In this document: positions 16,782 to 25,273 of the stretch, one piece after another
Layout of the letters: every line of letters begins with the position of its first letter
How positions within the stretch are numbered: the stretch's first letter is position 1
Notes under the pieces: generated by a model
Databases searched by the model: none
Seen by the model: only the letters and a program-made list of their open reading frames with translations
What the model was told of the DNA's origin: nothing
Translations under genes and position numbers: made by a program
DNA from: Paenibacillus taichungensis
Lineage (GTDB): Bacteria > Bacillota > Bacilli > Paenibacillales > Paenibacillaceae
Assembly: GCF_013359905.1 (NCBI RefSeq)
Contig: NZ_JABMCC010000117.1
Coordinates: 1-63,710, forward strand
Direction: 5' to 3'
Length of the DNA: 63,710 nt

Positions 16782-17123
16782 ATGGAAAAAGTTTCATCAA
16801 AAGCAGAATTTGATGCTGCAATTAACTCTTCCAAACTCACAGTCGCTGTTTTTAAAGCAGACTGGTGTGGTGACTGCAAGTTCATTGATCCATTTATGCC
16901 AGAAGTTGAAGAAAAATTTGCAAAAGATTTGAATCTGATCGAAGTCGATGTAGATCATGTTGGTACAGTGAGTGAAGAACAAAACATTATGGGTATTCCA
17001 AGCTTTGTTGCTTTCGCTGGGGGTGAAGAACTTACCCGCTATGTCAATAAGATGCGTAAATCTCAGGAAGAGATTGAACAATTTCTTCAACGTGCAGTGG
17101 AGATTCACAATACACGTTCTTGA
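16782..17123 (+). CDS. Thioredoxin-like protein (WCGDC)
   Basis: 113 residues from ATG 16782 (AAGGAGA upstream). 'VAVFKADWCGDCKFIDPFMPEVEEKF' carries the active-site pair C-G-D-C and 'NIMGIPSFVAFAGGEELTRYV' the cis-Pro loop. CGDC thioredoxin-like proteins occur in Bacillales (YtpP-like). It is the only intact gene left of a trxB-osmC-trx unit; the equivalent thioredoxin behind the intact trxB and osmC at 36049 is the broken one, so the genome may depend on this copy to complete the pathway. It probably lies in the transcript from site 3 unless the terminator at 16001 blocks it. Confidence 0.88.
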   Translation: MEKVSSKAEFDAAINSSKLTVAVFKADWCGDCKFIDPFMPEVEEKFAKDLNLIEVDVDHVGTVSEEQNIMGIPSFVAFAGGEELTRYVNKMRKSQEEIEQFLQRAVEIHNTRS

Positions 17124-17179
17124 AAAAATGAAACAATTCTTTTCAGAGAACGGGCTTTTTACCCAAACGATCTGTTTAA

Positions 17180-17232
17180 CATGATACGCAATAGAGTTCC
17201 CTACTCTATTGCGTATCATGTTTAAAATATTC
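17180..17232 (+). terminator. Strong hairpin terminator
   Basis: An 18-base perfect inverted repeat (CATGATACGCAATAGAGT, five-base loop, complement) followed by TTTAAAATATT. It ends the thioredoxin gene. Confidence 0.75.
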
Positions 17233-17279
17233 GATAGTTAAATACAAGAAAGAAAGCTGTTAACAATAAAAAAAAGTCC

Positions 17280-17326
17280 TTGACTGAATGAAAAAACTAC
17301 TTTAATATTCAAATCATCAATTGAAT
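17280..17326 (+). promoter_or_regulatory. Promoter with operator palindrome, site 4
   Basis: TTGACT (17280-17285), 17-base spacer, TAATAT (17303-17308); operator ATTCAAA-TCATCA-ATTGAAT at 17307-17326. It precedes the bacilliredoxin gene. Confidence 0.8.
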
Positions 17327-17383
17327 AATGATGCAGGACATTGTAATTGATAATACACTTGTTTGGAAGGAGGGAAACCAGAA

Positions 17384-17722
17384 ATGCAATGGAAAGAAGT
17401 TACGACCTTGGAAGAGTGGGACACTATTTTTGAACAATCCATGGAACGAGGTCAGGTTATTTTAAAACACAGTACAACATGCCCCGTGAGCGCTAATGCT
17501 TTTAAGGAATATGAACAATATTTAAAAGCGACGCCCAATGGTAAACTGGATTATTTTCTTGTTAAAGTGATCGAGTCCCGTCCTATATCGAATAAGATTG
17601 CAGATGATTTAAACTTTAAACATGAATCGCCACAAATCATTTTAATAAAGGATAAGGAAAAATACTGGGCGGCATCACACTGGGCAGTCACAAGCCAACA
17701 TATAAGAGCAGTTTTGGACTAA
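17384..17722 (+). CDS. brxC: Monothiol bacilliredoxin, YtxJ/BrxC family
   Basis: 112 residues from ATG 17384, with AAGGAGGG 8 bases upstream; the TTG at 17363 is less likely. The family marker is the single active Cys in 'ILKHSTTCPVSANAFKEY' (about residue 38), followed by 'PQIILIKDKEKYWAASHWAVTSQHI' near the C-terminus. In Bacillus the family removes bacillithiol mixed disulfides from proteins after oxidative or hypochlorite stress. Having it under the same operator as thioredoxin reductase, and near bshA (23585), links the island to bacillithiol-based repair. Confidence 0.85.
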   Translation: MQWKEVTTLEEWDTIFEQSMERGQVILKHSTTCPVSANAFKEYEQYLKATPNGKLDYFLVKVIESRPISNKIADDLNFKHESPQIILIKDKEKYWAASHWAVTSQHIRAVLD

Positions 17723-17728
17723 ATGGAT

Positions 17729-17782
17729 TTGATATAGATAAAGGCTTATAAATTATAAAACTACCTTCTAGTAGGTAGTTTT
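17729..17782 (+). promoter_or_regulatory. OsmC-like gene promoter region with TetR-type operator
   Basis: AAAACTACCT-N6-AGGTAGTTTT (17757-17782) is a perfect 10+10 palindrome around TCTAGT, the same core as at 12824. A TTGATA (17729-17734) and TATAAA-like -10 lie just before or under it. Confidence 0.8.
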
Positions 17783-17836
17783 AATTCGTAATCCATTGTA
17801 ATTTAAATATTAGGAAGAAAGATGAGGAGATATTAA

Positions 17837-18394
17837 ATGAACACAAATTCTCAACTTATTAACGGAATCAACGTAGACGCCCTGAAGCAGTTTGCAGGAG
17901 CTGTAGTGCAGAACTCAAATAATGGGATAGCGAAATTTCAAGTGACAACGGAGTGGAATGGAGGCACAAAGTCAGCTTCGTCCATTAAGAAAATGAAGCT
18001 TGGAGAGCAGAAGCTTGAGAGAGATTTTGAGATTTTAATTGATGAACCAGCCGAATTATTAGGTGAGAATCTCGCTGCTAACCCACAAGAGTATCTTTTG
18101 GCAGCGCTTAACGCATGTATGATTGTTGGTTATGTGGCAGCAGCTTCATTAGAGAATGTCCATCTGAAATCGTTGAGGATTGAAACTAAAGGCCAATTGG
18201 ATCTTCGCGGATTCCTTGGACTGGATGAGAACATTAAACCTGGATATGAAGAACTACAATATACAGTGGTTGTATCTGGCGACGGGACTCAAGAACAATG
18301 GAATCGAATTCATGAAACCGTCAAACGTACATCTCCTAACCGTTGGAACATTGCAAATGCGATCCAGCTCAATAGTGAATTTGTTGTTGAATAA
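17837..18394 (+). CDS. OsmC-family protein, second Cys missing
   Basis: 185 residues from ATG 17837 (GAGGAGA upstream). The OsmC pattern is visible in 'LLGENLAANPQEYLLAALNACMIVGYVAAAS', which holds the first conserved Cys (about residue 94), and in 'LRIETKGQLDLRGFLG'. The second half, 'VKRTSPNRWNIANAI', has Ser where peroxidatic OsmC/Ohr proteins have the second Cys (CPV), so thiol peroxidase activity of the usual two-Cys type is doubtful. The operator in front has the TetR core, so this gene joins SDR copies 2 and 3 in that regulon. Confidence 0.85.
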   Translation: MNTNSQLINGINVDALKQFAGAVVQNSNNGIAKFQVTTEWNGGTKSASSIKKMKLGEQKLERDFEILIDEPAELLGENLAANPQEYLLAALNACMIVGYVAAASLENVHLKSLRIETKGQLDLRGFLGLDENIKPGYEELQYTVVVSGDGTQEQWNRIHETVKRTSPNRWNIANAIQLNSEFVVE

Positions 18395-18598
18395 TTATAA
18401 TTAATAATCAGCAGCCTATAAGCCGCTAAAGAATCATTTGTTTGTAGAGCCTTATTCGGCAATAATGATAAGCTTATTTATATTATGATTTTGGTTTCAG
18501 CATTCTCACCAAGCCACATGGTATTCTGCTTGGCGAGAATCATGAAATGAATTTTATGACACAAACATAGTAAGGCGTCTCAGAGGAGAAAGATAATT

Positions 18599-19273
18599 AT
18601 GAAAACAATGGTTATAGTTGGTGCTGGGCCTGGCCTTGGTTTCTCACTGGCCAAGACTTTTGGAAAGCGCGGGTTTCGAATTGCTCTGGTTTCAAGAACA
18701 CAGGAAAAGCTGAATCAATATGCTGAGCAGTTAAACCAAATGGGGATTGAAGCTCAGGGTTTTGCTGCCGATATCACAAACAAAATGCAACTTTCCATGG
18801 CATTTCAGCAAATTAAAAATACGTATGGCACAATAGATGTTTTGGAGTTTAGTCCCCATAATGGAAATGTCTCTGTATTCCCTGTGCTGGAAACAACAGA
18901 TGAGAGCGTTATTCAACTTTTCAATAATGTAGTCATCGGAGCTATTAATTCTGCAAGACAAGTCATCCCAGAAATGACTGAACGAGGCGAAGGGGCAATA
19001 CTTTTCACAAGCGACCTTTCAGCAATGAGTCCAAGTCCCATGTTTGGAAATTCAGGTATAGCCATGTCAGGATTGCGAAACTATATTCTTAATTTGCACG
19101 AACGTTTACTTCCTATGGGGGTATTTGTTGGTCATTTATCCATCAGTCCTTTGATCAAGAAGGGTACAGGTTTTGATCCGGATCAGGTAGCGGAGGCTTG
19201 GTACAGTCTATATGAGAAAAGAGCAGAGGCAGAAGAAACGTTCCCTAAGGGTATTATGCAAGTATTGTATTGA
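18599..19273 (+). CDS. SDR-like protein lacking the YxxxK motif
   Basis: 224 residues from ATG 18599 (AGAGGAGA upstream). The cofactor motif is GAGPGLG at residues 8-14 and the Rossmann start is intact. At the catalytic region the sequence is 'ILFTSDLSAMSPSPMFGNSGIAMSGLRNYI': Ser is present but neither Tyr nor Lys is found at the expected spots, so normal SDR reduction is unlikely. It is not a close relative of the three YxxxM copies. It may be an NAD(P)-binding protein of the NmrA-like or regulatory kind; no substrate can be given. A dyad with arms ATTCTC.CCAAGC (about 18500-18541) lies between it and the OsmC-like gene. Confidence 0.75.
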   Translation: MKTMVIVGAGPGLGFSLAKTFGKRGFRIALVSRTQEKLNQYAEQLNQMGIEAQGFAADITNKMQLSMAFQQIKNTYGTIDVLEFSPHNGNVSVFPVLETTDESVIQLFNNVVIGAINSARQVIPEMTERGEGAILFTSDLSAMSPSPMFGNSGIAMSGLRNYILNLHERLLPMGVFVGHLSISPLIKKGTGFDPDQVAEAWYSLYEKRAEAEETFPKGIMQVLY

Positions 19274-19397
19274 ATTAAATTAATATTCCTAATAGATCAA
19301 TTTACTCCGATATGATTCCTTCTACAGTCGATCCAAATTAGGGTGGATGATTTGGTTCTAATCGACGAATAATTATTATCTGAAAGGGATGGGGAAA

Positions 19398-20129
19398 ATG
19401 AAAATTCAAATCTGGTCTGACATTGCATGCCCATTTTGCTATATTGCAAAACAGAATTTAGAGCAGGCACTGATTCAATTGCCAAGTAAAGATCAAGTGA
19501 GAATTGAATATAAAAGTTTTGAACTTGATCCATCAGCTTCTTTGTACGATGGGAAAAGCTATATGGAAAAATTAGCGTCTAAGTTTGGCGGGATGGAACA
19601 AGCAAAACAGTTCTTGAACCACTTAACGCAGCAAGCCGAAAACGTAGGACTATCCTTTAATTTAGATCGTCTGAAGTCAACGAATACATTGGATGCTCAT
19701 CGCTTACTGAAATGGGCAAAAACACAAGGGGAAGAAGAAGCAACATTGAATGACAAGTTGCTCAATGCCCATTTTACAGAGTCTAAGGATGTAGGGGACA
19801 TCGAAACATTGGCGGATATTGCCCAAGCATCAGGTTTCAACAGGGAAGAGGCATTGGAAGCATTACGCGATAAAGCTGGGTTTACGGATCAAGTAAGAGA
19901 AGATCAGCAGCAAGCTCGTGAATACGGCATAAGTGGGGTACCCTTCTTCATCTTCAATGAAAAATATGCCCTTTCAGGCGCGCAACCGGCAGAAGTCTTC
20001 TCTCAAGTGCTGGAAAAAATACTGGAAGAAGGGCGTCCGGCAACCAGATTTGAAGTGTTATCGAATGAAACAGCCGGTGAAGGGTTATGTACGGATGAGG
20101 GTTGTGCAATTCCACCCAGAAAAAAATGA
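19398..20129 (+). CDS. DsbA-family oxidoreductase, FrnE type
   Basis: 243 residues; ATG 19398 (AAAGGG 9 bases upstream) gives the family start 'MKIQIWSDIACPFCYIAKQNLEQAL', with C-P-F-C at about residues 11-14. The helical insert and 'EYGISGVPFFIFNEKYALSGAQP' with the cis-Pro loop follow, and the C-terminus has two more Cys ('GLCTDEGCAIPP'). FrnE-like proteins are thiol oxidoreductases related to hydroxychromene-carboxylate isomerase. No signal peptide is present, so it is cytosolic. It forms an operon with the Old Yellow Enzyme gene 27 bases downstream. A truncated paralogue is at 28203. Confidence 0.9.
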   Translation: MKIQIWSDIACPFCYIAKQNLEQALIQLPSKDQVRIEYKSFELDPSASLYDGKSYMEKLASKFGGMEQAKQFLNHLTQQAENVGLSFNLDRLKSTNTLDAHRLLKWAKTQGEEEATLNDKLLNAHFTESKDVGDIETLADIAQASGFNREEALEALRDKAGFTDQVREDQQQAREYGISGVPFFIFNEKYALSGAQPAEVFSQVLEKILEEGRPATRFEVLSNETAGEGLCTDEGCAIPPRKK

Positions 20130-20156
20130 TAAACGAATGAATGACTGGAGGTCTTT

Positions 20157-21209
20157 ATGAATAATTTTCAATCCGTTGAAGCTCTGTTTAAACCGTTCGA
20201 AATGGGAAATCTGAAGCTTTCTAATCGGATCATAATGGCACCTATGACTCGAAACTTTTCTCCAAATGGAGCACCTGGAGAGGATGTTGCTGCCTATTAC
20301 CGTCGTAGAGCTGAAAATGGTGTTGGACTTATCATAACAGAGGGTACGTTTATCAATCATCGTGATGTGGTATCCAATCAGGAGAACGTACCCCACTTAT
20401 ATGGAGAAGATGCACTCAACGGTTGGTCAAAAGTGGTTGAAGGGGTACACGAGGCCGGTGGAAAAATTTTCTCTCAAATATGGCATATGGGCGTACGAGG
20501 GAACGTTAATGATTACTCCAAACAGGAAATTTCGGAACTTGTTGCAGCCTTCGAACAGGCAGCAGCCAATGCTAAAAAGGTTGGTTTCGATGGCATCGAG
20601 ATTATGGCAGCACATGGATTCTTAATCGATCAGTTCTTCTGGGAGAAAACAAACACGCGTACTGATGAATACGGTGGGGACCTCGTCAAACGCACTCGAT
20701 TTGCCAGTGAGGTCATCCAAGCTTGCCGGCGTGCTGTTGGACCCGAATTTCCAATTGGGCTGCGGATTTCACAGTGGAAATATGATTTCTATACTGCAAA
20801 ATTAGTTGAAACTCCGGAACAACTCAAACGTTTCTTAACACCATTAGTTGATGCAGGCGTTGACATCTTTCATGCCTCTATTCGTCGCTTTTGGGAGCCC
20901 GCATTTGGAGGCTCGGAACTAAATCTCTCCGGATGGATTAAAAAATGGACAGGAAAGCCGACAATTACAATTGGATCTGTTGGTCTTGAGGGCGCTGATT
21001 TCGTGGATTTCTTTGCTACCGGGGAACATTCTAATGGTAAAGCCACCTCGATTAACGCCTTGATCGAGAGATTAGAACGTGGAGAATTTGACTTGATCGC
21101 AGTGGGGCGCGCATTATTGGCTGACCCTAACTGGGTAAACAAGATTCGTGATGGACGGACAGAAGAATTACTTCCGTTTACGCGTGAGGCACTCGACACT
21201 TTGTATTAA
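20157..21209 (+). CDS. Old Yellow Enzyme-type flavin oxidoreductase with an internal deletion
   Basis: 350 residues from ATG 20157 (GGAGG upstream). The FMN barrel is clear: 'LFKPFEMGNLKLSNRIIMAPMTRNFSPNG', 'GVGLIITEGT', 'TNTRTDEYGGDLVKRTRF' and 'FDLIAVGRALLADPNWV'. Compared with close family members, the loop after 'IFSQIWHMG' is about 25 residues short, and the substrate-binding His pair (EIHxAHG) reads E-I-M-A-A-H-G, so the first His is Met. OYE enzymes reduce activated alkenes with NAD(P)H. The active-site change may alter or abolish substrate binding. Co-transcribed with the FrnE-like gene. Confidence 0.88.
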   Translation: MNNFQSVEALFKPFEMGNLKLSNRIIMAPMTRNFSPNGAPGEDVAAYYRRRAENGVGLIITEGTFINHRDVVSNQENVPHLYGEDALNGWSKVVEGVHEAGGKIFSQIWHMGVRGNVNDYSKQEISELVAAFEQAAANAKKVGFDGIEIMAAHGFLIDQFFWEKTNTRTDEYGGDLVKRTRFASEVIQACRRAVGPEFPIGLRISQWKYDFYTAKLVETPEQLKRFLTPLVDAGVDIFHASIRRFWEPAFGGSELNLSGWIKKWTGKPTITIGSVGLEGADFVDFFATGEHSNGKATSINALIERLERGEFDLIAVGRALLADPNWVNKIRDGRTEELLPFTREALDTLY

Positions 21210-21287
21210 ATGGAGTATTAAATTTGTCAAAATCAATCGATATGTTATCTATTTACGAAGAGCTTCTCTCACAACTTCTCTTAAATG

Positions 21288-21325
21288 AAATCGCCCATAA
21301 GAATGGATTATGGGCGATTTTCCTA
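21288..21325 (+). terminator. Terminator after the OYE gene
   Basis: GAAATCGCCCATAA, loop GAATGGA, TTATGGGCGATTTTC. Confidence 0.85.
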
Positions 21326-21359
21326 TAATATGGTTGGAAATGGAGAGGTTATCTTAAAC

Positions 21360-21952
21360 TCCTGCACAAATGTGCATGTACCAAAGTACAAACGGCAACC
21401 AACACCTGGTCGGACAGTCTGGAGTTCAATGGACAGCGAATTCTGTTGCCGGTTCAGCAACCAAACGTATGCAGCTTAATCGGCATGTGCGCAAGGTCAA
21501 GAACGGCAATTTCCATATCACTCCGCTTCCGGCCTATCAAGATGCGATCGGTGAACTCTCGATTCAGGATATGCGATTTAATAACGCAATCACGCTGATC
21601 CTGAAGGTTCCACTGGAGCTGCTAGTTATGAGGTACCCATAATCATTCTTCAGCTTCTGATTGAGAATGCGATCTTGCATGGCATTTTGGAGCAGGATTC
21701 GGAGAAGGGCGTGATCCGTGTACCGCTGTAGAAGAGAAGGGAGATTTACTCGTAGATATCAGTGATCACGGTATCGGTATGGAAAAAGAGGTGTTGGAGA
21801 ATGTGCTAAACAGGCAAATGAGCAAAGGCACGGGTGGCTTTGGCATCTGGAACATTCAAGAGCGGATTCAGTTGAATTATGGGCCACAATACGGATTGTC
21901 ATTCACAAGCCTTCTTGGCTGAGGAGCCACCGTACAGATACGTGTTCCATAG
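21360..21952 (+). pseudogene. YesM-type sensor histidine kinase remnant
   Basis: Two separated pieces remain: a HAMP-like segment ('MQLNRHVRKVKNGNF') around 21470-21520, and the ATPase domain read across frames as 'LLIENAILHGIL', 'LLVDISDHGIGMEKEVLENVL', 'GTGGFGIWNIQERIQLNYG' and 'GATVQIRVP'. The phosphoacceptor His region and the extracellular domain are gone, and stops and frameshifts interrupt the rest. No response regulator is nearby. Confidence 0.7.
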
Positions 21953-22392
21953 AAAAGTAAGCGATACCAAAGGATTTCAAATTAGATCGAAACTTTCCCC
22001 CGTAGGTTAACATTTGGATCAGCCTTCCTTCGTGGATGCAATCCCACCATATTCTTGTATAGGCAAAGAAGAAAAATCTCATTTTTGCCTGGTCCAACTT
22101 GTTTTCCCGTAGAACATAAAAATCATCATATTCGGTTAACGTTTTCTTTTGTGATAGAGGAGCTGCTCCGGGAAGGGTATTGGGTTAATGCCAGATTCTT
22201 CATTCCAAAATAAAAAAAATAAAAGCTCTTAGTATTCTCCCGGTTTCATCATCACTTGATTAGTATCGATAGAATATCAGCAACCTTAGAAGCCGCTGTC
22301 CTAAGGGGATTAATAATAATGCTCGTTCATGCATTTCTTGACTTGGGTTGGAATTTAATTACTGACCCTACGGCATTAGCTAAAATTCAAAT
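21953..22392. other. Gene-free stretch
   Basis: No convincing gene. A short frame near 22150-22215 ends in 'IEELLREGYWVNARFFIPK' and looks like the tail of an unidentified protein. Confidence 0.4.
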
Positions 22393-22412
22393 ATACAATT
22401 ATATAATTGAAT
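22393..22412 (+). promoter_or_regulatory. Operator palindrome, site 5
   Basis: ATACAAT-TATATA-ATTGAAT, one mismatch to the consensus, overlapping TATAAT (22402-22407), 60 bases before the alcohol dehydrogenase gene. No good -35 at 17 bases. Confidence 0.65.
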
Positions 22413-22472
22413 ATTTATTGATCCTCATCTATACTAAGGAAGTCCCATACAAATCTCAAGGAGGCAACTGAA

Positions 22473-23435
22473 ATGAAAATGATGCGTGCAATACAGGTTC
22501 CTGCTAAAGGTGAACCGATGAAGTTAGTTGAGATTCCTGTACCTGTTCCTGGTGAAGGACAAGTACTTTTACGGATAGAAGCGTGTGGAGTATGTAACGG
22601 AGACTCTATGGCGATTAATGGAGGAGCATCTGAATATCCACGAATTCCTGGACATGAAATCGTTGGTAGCGTGGAGCAACTAGGCCATGGATCAACAAAA
22701 TGGGATATTGGACAACGTGTAGGCATTGGCTTCCACGGTGGACATAATCATGTAACAGGTTTAACCATGGACGGTGGATATGCTGAGTACGTGGTTGTTT
22801 TCGAAGACGCTTTAATTCAAATTCCCGATGAGGTTTCCTCTGAAGAGGCTTCACCGCTAATGTGTGCAGGTGAAACAACATTTAGTGCATTGCGGAATAG
22901 TTCTGCACGTCCTGGGGATTTGGTTGCGGTCTCTGGTATTGGTGGTCTCGGTCACCTTGCAGTTCAATATGCCAAAAAAGCTGGGTACCAAACGGTGGCT
23001 ATTTCTCGTGGAAGTGATAAAGAAAAACTTGCAAGAGAGCTTGGTGCTCATCATTACATCGATTCCGATAAAGAAGATCCTGCGGAAGTTTTGAAGGTTC
23101 TGGGCGGGGCTAAAGTCATTCTTGCTACGGCACCAAATCCTAAAGTAATCTCTTCATTGGTAAATGGTTTGAAAAAAAATGGTGAACTCATTATCGTAGC
23201 TGGTTCCGGAGAACGATTGGAATTGTCAGCTATGGATTTCTTGAAAGGACCTTATACTGTGAAAGGTTCATTTACTGCACAGGCTAAGGAAATTGATGAT
23301 GCAGTTCGCTTCAGCGTTCTAACTGACGTTCGTCCTATGATTGAGGTGTTCCCATTGGAAAAGGCCAGCGAAGCCTATGAAAAAATGATGTCAGCAAAAA
23401 CTCGTTTCCGGGCAGTATTGAGTATGTCTACATGA
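22473..23435 (+). CDS. Zinc alcohol dehydrogenase lacking the structural-zinc lobe
   Basis: 320 residues from ATG 22473 (GGAGG 10 bases upstream). Catalytic zinc ligands are present: Cys in 'EACGVCNGD', His-Glu in 'PGHEIVG', Cys in 'PLMCAGETTF'; the NAD site is 'VSGIGGLGHLAVQYAK'. In AdhA-like enzymes the loop after 'GWHGGH' contains four Cys (CxxCxxC...C) for a structural zinc; here 'GFHGGH' is joined directly to 'NHVTGLTMDGGYAEY', so about 16 residues are missing without a frame change. The enzyme is 320 residues instead of about 336-340. It may be unstable or have altered quaternary structure. The substrate is probably an alcohol or aldehyde, not predictable in detail. Confidence 0.88.
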   Translation: MKMMRAIQVPAKGEPMKLVEIPVPVPGEGQVLLRIEACGVCNGDSMAINGGASEYPRIPGHEIVGSVEQLGHGSTKWDIGQRVGIGFHGGHNHVTGLTMDGGYAEYVVVFEDALIQIPDEVSSEEASPLMCAGETTFSALRNSSARPGDLVAVSGIGGLGHLAVQYAKKAGYQTVAISRGSDKEKLARELGAHHYIDSDKEDPAEVLKVLGGAKVILATAPNPKVISSLVNGLKKNGELIIVAGSGERLELSAMDFLKGPYTVKGSFTAQAKEIDDAVRFSVLTDVRPMIEVFPLEKASEAYEKMMSAKTRFRAVLSMST

Positions 23436-23584
23436 TAACAAAGCAGTTTAAAAACTGACCCATTGAGGCAAGTGTTTTGCATACGTTGCTTTATGGACCT
23501 CGAGTGATTTTGACTCTGAGGTTCTTTATTTTCACAAAAAAATTAAGGGCATTCACAAAACCTATTATTTGGAGGAAATCTATC

Positions 23585-24718
23585 GTGGTAACACCCTTGA
23601 AAATTGGTATAGTCTGCCATCCAACACTTGGAGGCTCAGGAATACTAGCAACCGAATTAGGGAAATTACTTGCTGAAAAAGGTCATGAGATACACATGAT
23701 AAGCTTTGGTCTTCCATTTCGCTTAAATCAACCGTATAACCATTTGTTTTATCATAAAGTAGAAGTTAGTAATTATTATGTATTTCGTTCTCCACCATAT
23801 GAGATTGCACTAGCCAGTAAAATTGCACAAGTAGCTATAGAGCATCGACTAGATTTAGTTCACGTACATTATGCATACCCTCATGCCATCAGTGCCTTTT
23901 TAGCGAAACAAATCCTAGGAGGGAACTTACGTGTGGTGACTACTCTCCATGGAACAGATATCACCGTTCTGGCTAGGAGCGAAATAAATAAAGACCTCAT
24001 TCGGTTAGCGCTAAACTCGAGTGACGCTATAACGGCAGTTTCTAAAGACTTGATAAATGAAACTAGCGAGTTACTCCATATTTCTCAAGATAAAATTAAT
24101 CTAATATATAATTTTGTTGATCAGCGAATTTTTTATCCTCAATCACTAAACGGCTTGCGTAAAGAGTTTGCTGATACCAGAGAAAAAATACTAATCCATG
24201 TGTCCAATTTTAGACCGATTAAAAGAGTAACAGACGTCCTTGGCATTTTCAAAAAAGTAAATGAGGAAGTTCCAAGCCGGTTATTGCTAGTAGGTGAAGG
24301 GCCGGAACTATCTAATATTCAGAACAGAGTTCAAATCGAGGGGCTTGAGAGTCGAGTCAATTTTCTTGGCAAAATAGAAAACATTGCAAGAATAATCTCG
24401 ATCGCTGATTTGCTGCTTCTCCCTTCAGAGATGGAAAGCTTCGGATTAACTGCATTAGAAGCTATGTCTTGTGGTGTTCCTACTATTGGCTCACACATTG
24501 GCGGGCTACCTGAACTGATTATTAATGGGGAAACGGGTTATCTCGCTTCGGTAGGTAATATTAGTGAAATGGCAAAAAAAGCAATCGAGTTACTTGTTGA
24601 TAAGAAAAAGTACAATGAATTTAAAAATGCATGTGTGAATAGAGCTCATTTGAAATTTAGTACAGATCGGATTTTGGCTGAGTATGAATATATTTATTAC
24701 ATTGTTATAGGTAAATGA
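23585..24718 (+). CDS. bshA: BshA, N-acetyl-alpha-D-glucosaminyl L-malate synthase
   Basis: 377 residues from GTG 23585, which has GGAGG 9 bases upstream; the longer frame from 23477 lacks this support. The start 'LKIGIVCHPTLGGSGILATELGKLLAEKGHEIHMISFGLPFRL' and 'LDLVHVHYAYPHAISAFLAK' are typical of BshA, a GT4 glycosyltransferase that joins GlcNAc from UDP-GlcNAc to L-malate, the first step of bacillithiol synthesis. The C-terminal 'LLLLPSEMESFGLTALEAMSCGVPTIGSHIGGLPELI' holds the nucleotide-sugar site. In Bacillus bshA is normally elsewhere with bshB1 and mgsA; its place here, between redox genes, is notable. It may be a second copy. Confidence 0.9.
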   Translation: MVTPLKIGIVCHPTLGGSGILATELGKLLAEKGHEIHMISFGLPFRLNQPYNHLFYHKVEVSNYYVFRSPPYEIALASKIAQVAIEHRLDLVHVHYAYPHAISAFLAKQILGGNLRVVTTLHGTDITVLARSEINKDLIRLALNSSDAITAVSKDLINETSELLHISQDKINLIYNFVDQRIFYPQSLNGLRKEFADTREKILIHVSNFRPIKRVTDVLGIFKKVNEEVPSRLLLVGEGPELSNIQNRVQIEGLESRVNFLGKIENIARIISIADLLLLPSEMESFGLTALEAMSCGVPTIGSHIGGLPELIINGETGYLASVGNISEMAKKAIELLVDKKKYNEFKNACVNRAHLKFSTDRILAEYEYIYYIVIGK

Positions 24719-24771
24719 GAAACAATAAATTTAATCCAGAGCAAAGCGTTTTTAATTCATTCAAGATATAC

Positions 24772-24818
24772 TTGACACGGATACTTGCTTGATTTATAAT
24801 TCAATTATTCAATTGAAC
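24772..24818 (+). promoter_or_regulatory. Promoter with operator palindrome, site 6
   Basis: TTGACA (24772-24777), 17-base spacer, TATAAT (24795-24800); operator ATTCAAT-TATTCA-ATTGAAC at 24799-24818, the same as at site 11. It drives the intact thioredoxin gene. Confidence 0.88.
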
Positions 24819-24864
24819 ATTAAATAATTGAGTGAGACTTATCAATATGAGGAGGTATTCTTTT

Positions 24865-25182
24865 ATGGGTGCAACTGCATTAACAAAAAAAACATTCAAT
24901 AATCAAATTCAGTCTGGTGTTACATTGGTTGATTTCTGGGCACCTTGGTGTGGGCCATGTAAAATTCAGCTGCCAATCGTAGAGGCGCTAGCTGACGAAA
25001 TGAAAGGAACGGCAACTCTGGCGAAAGTCAATGTGGATGAAGAAACCGAGTTGGCTGGACAATTTGGTATCCGAAGCATTCCAACATTGCTCTTGTTTAA
25101 GGATGGGGCATTGGTCGACACTATGGTTGGTGTTAATCAAAAAGATGTTCTAAAGGAGAAAATCCTTAAACTAACGGTGTAA
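24865..25182 (+). CDS. trxA: Thioredoxin (WCGPC)
   Basis: 105 residues from ATG 24865 (GAGGAGG upstream; the ATG at 24847 and other upstream starts lack a ribosome site). It has the full classical layout: 'VTLVDFWAPWCGPCKIQLPIVEALADEM' with the Cys pair at about residues 29-32, 'VNVDEETELAGQFGIRSIPTLLLFKDG' with the cis-Pro, and a C-terminal helix. It is the only intact one of three copies of this type (8782 and 10304 are broken) and the likely substrate of the thioredoxin reductase at 34580, which has an operator of the same sequence. Confidence 0.93.
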   Translation: MGATALTKKTFNNQIQSGVTLVDFWAPWCGPCKIQLPIVEALADEMKGTATLAKVNVDEETELAGQFGIRSIPTLLLFKDGALVDTMVGVNQKDVLKEKILKLTV

Positions 25183-25197
25183 TAACCGATCATATAT

Positions 25198-25240
25198 AGA
25201 TAATCGGCATCACTCCAAAAATGTGTTGCCGATTATCGTT
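25198..25240 (+). terminator. Terminator after trxA
   Basis: GATAATCGGCA, loop, TGCCGATTATC, then GTTAATCC; T-run weak. Confidence 0.6.
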
Positions 25241-25273
25241 AATCCAATTATAATTACAATATCTGAAAATATC

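Noticed and set aside
21224..21329. Short frame after the OYE gene starting at TTG 21224
   Set aside because: It ends inside the terminator hairpin and shows no recognisable features.
22256..22471. 71-codon plus-strand frame before the alcohol dehydrogenase
   Set aside because: It runs through the operator and ribosome site of the next gene and has no good start.
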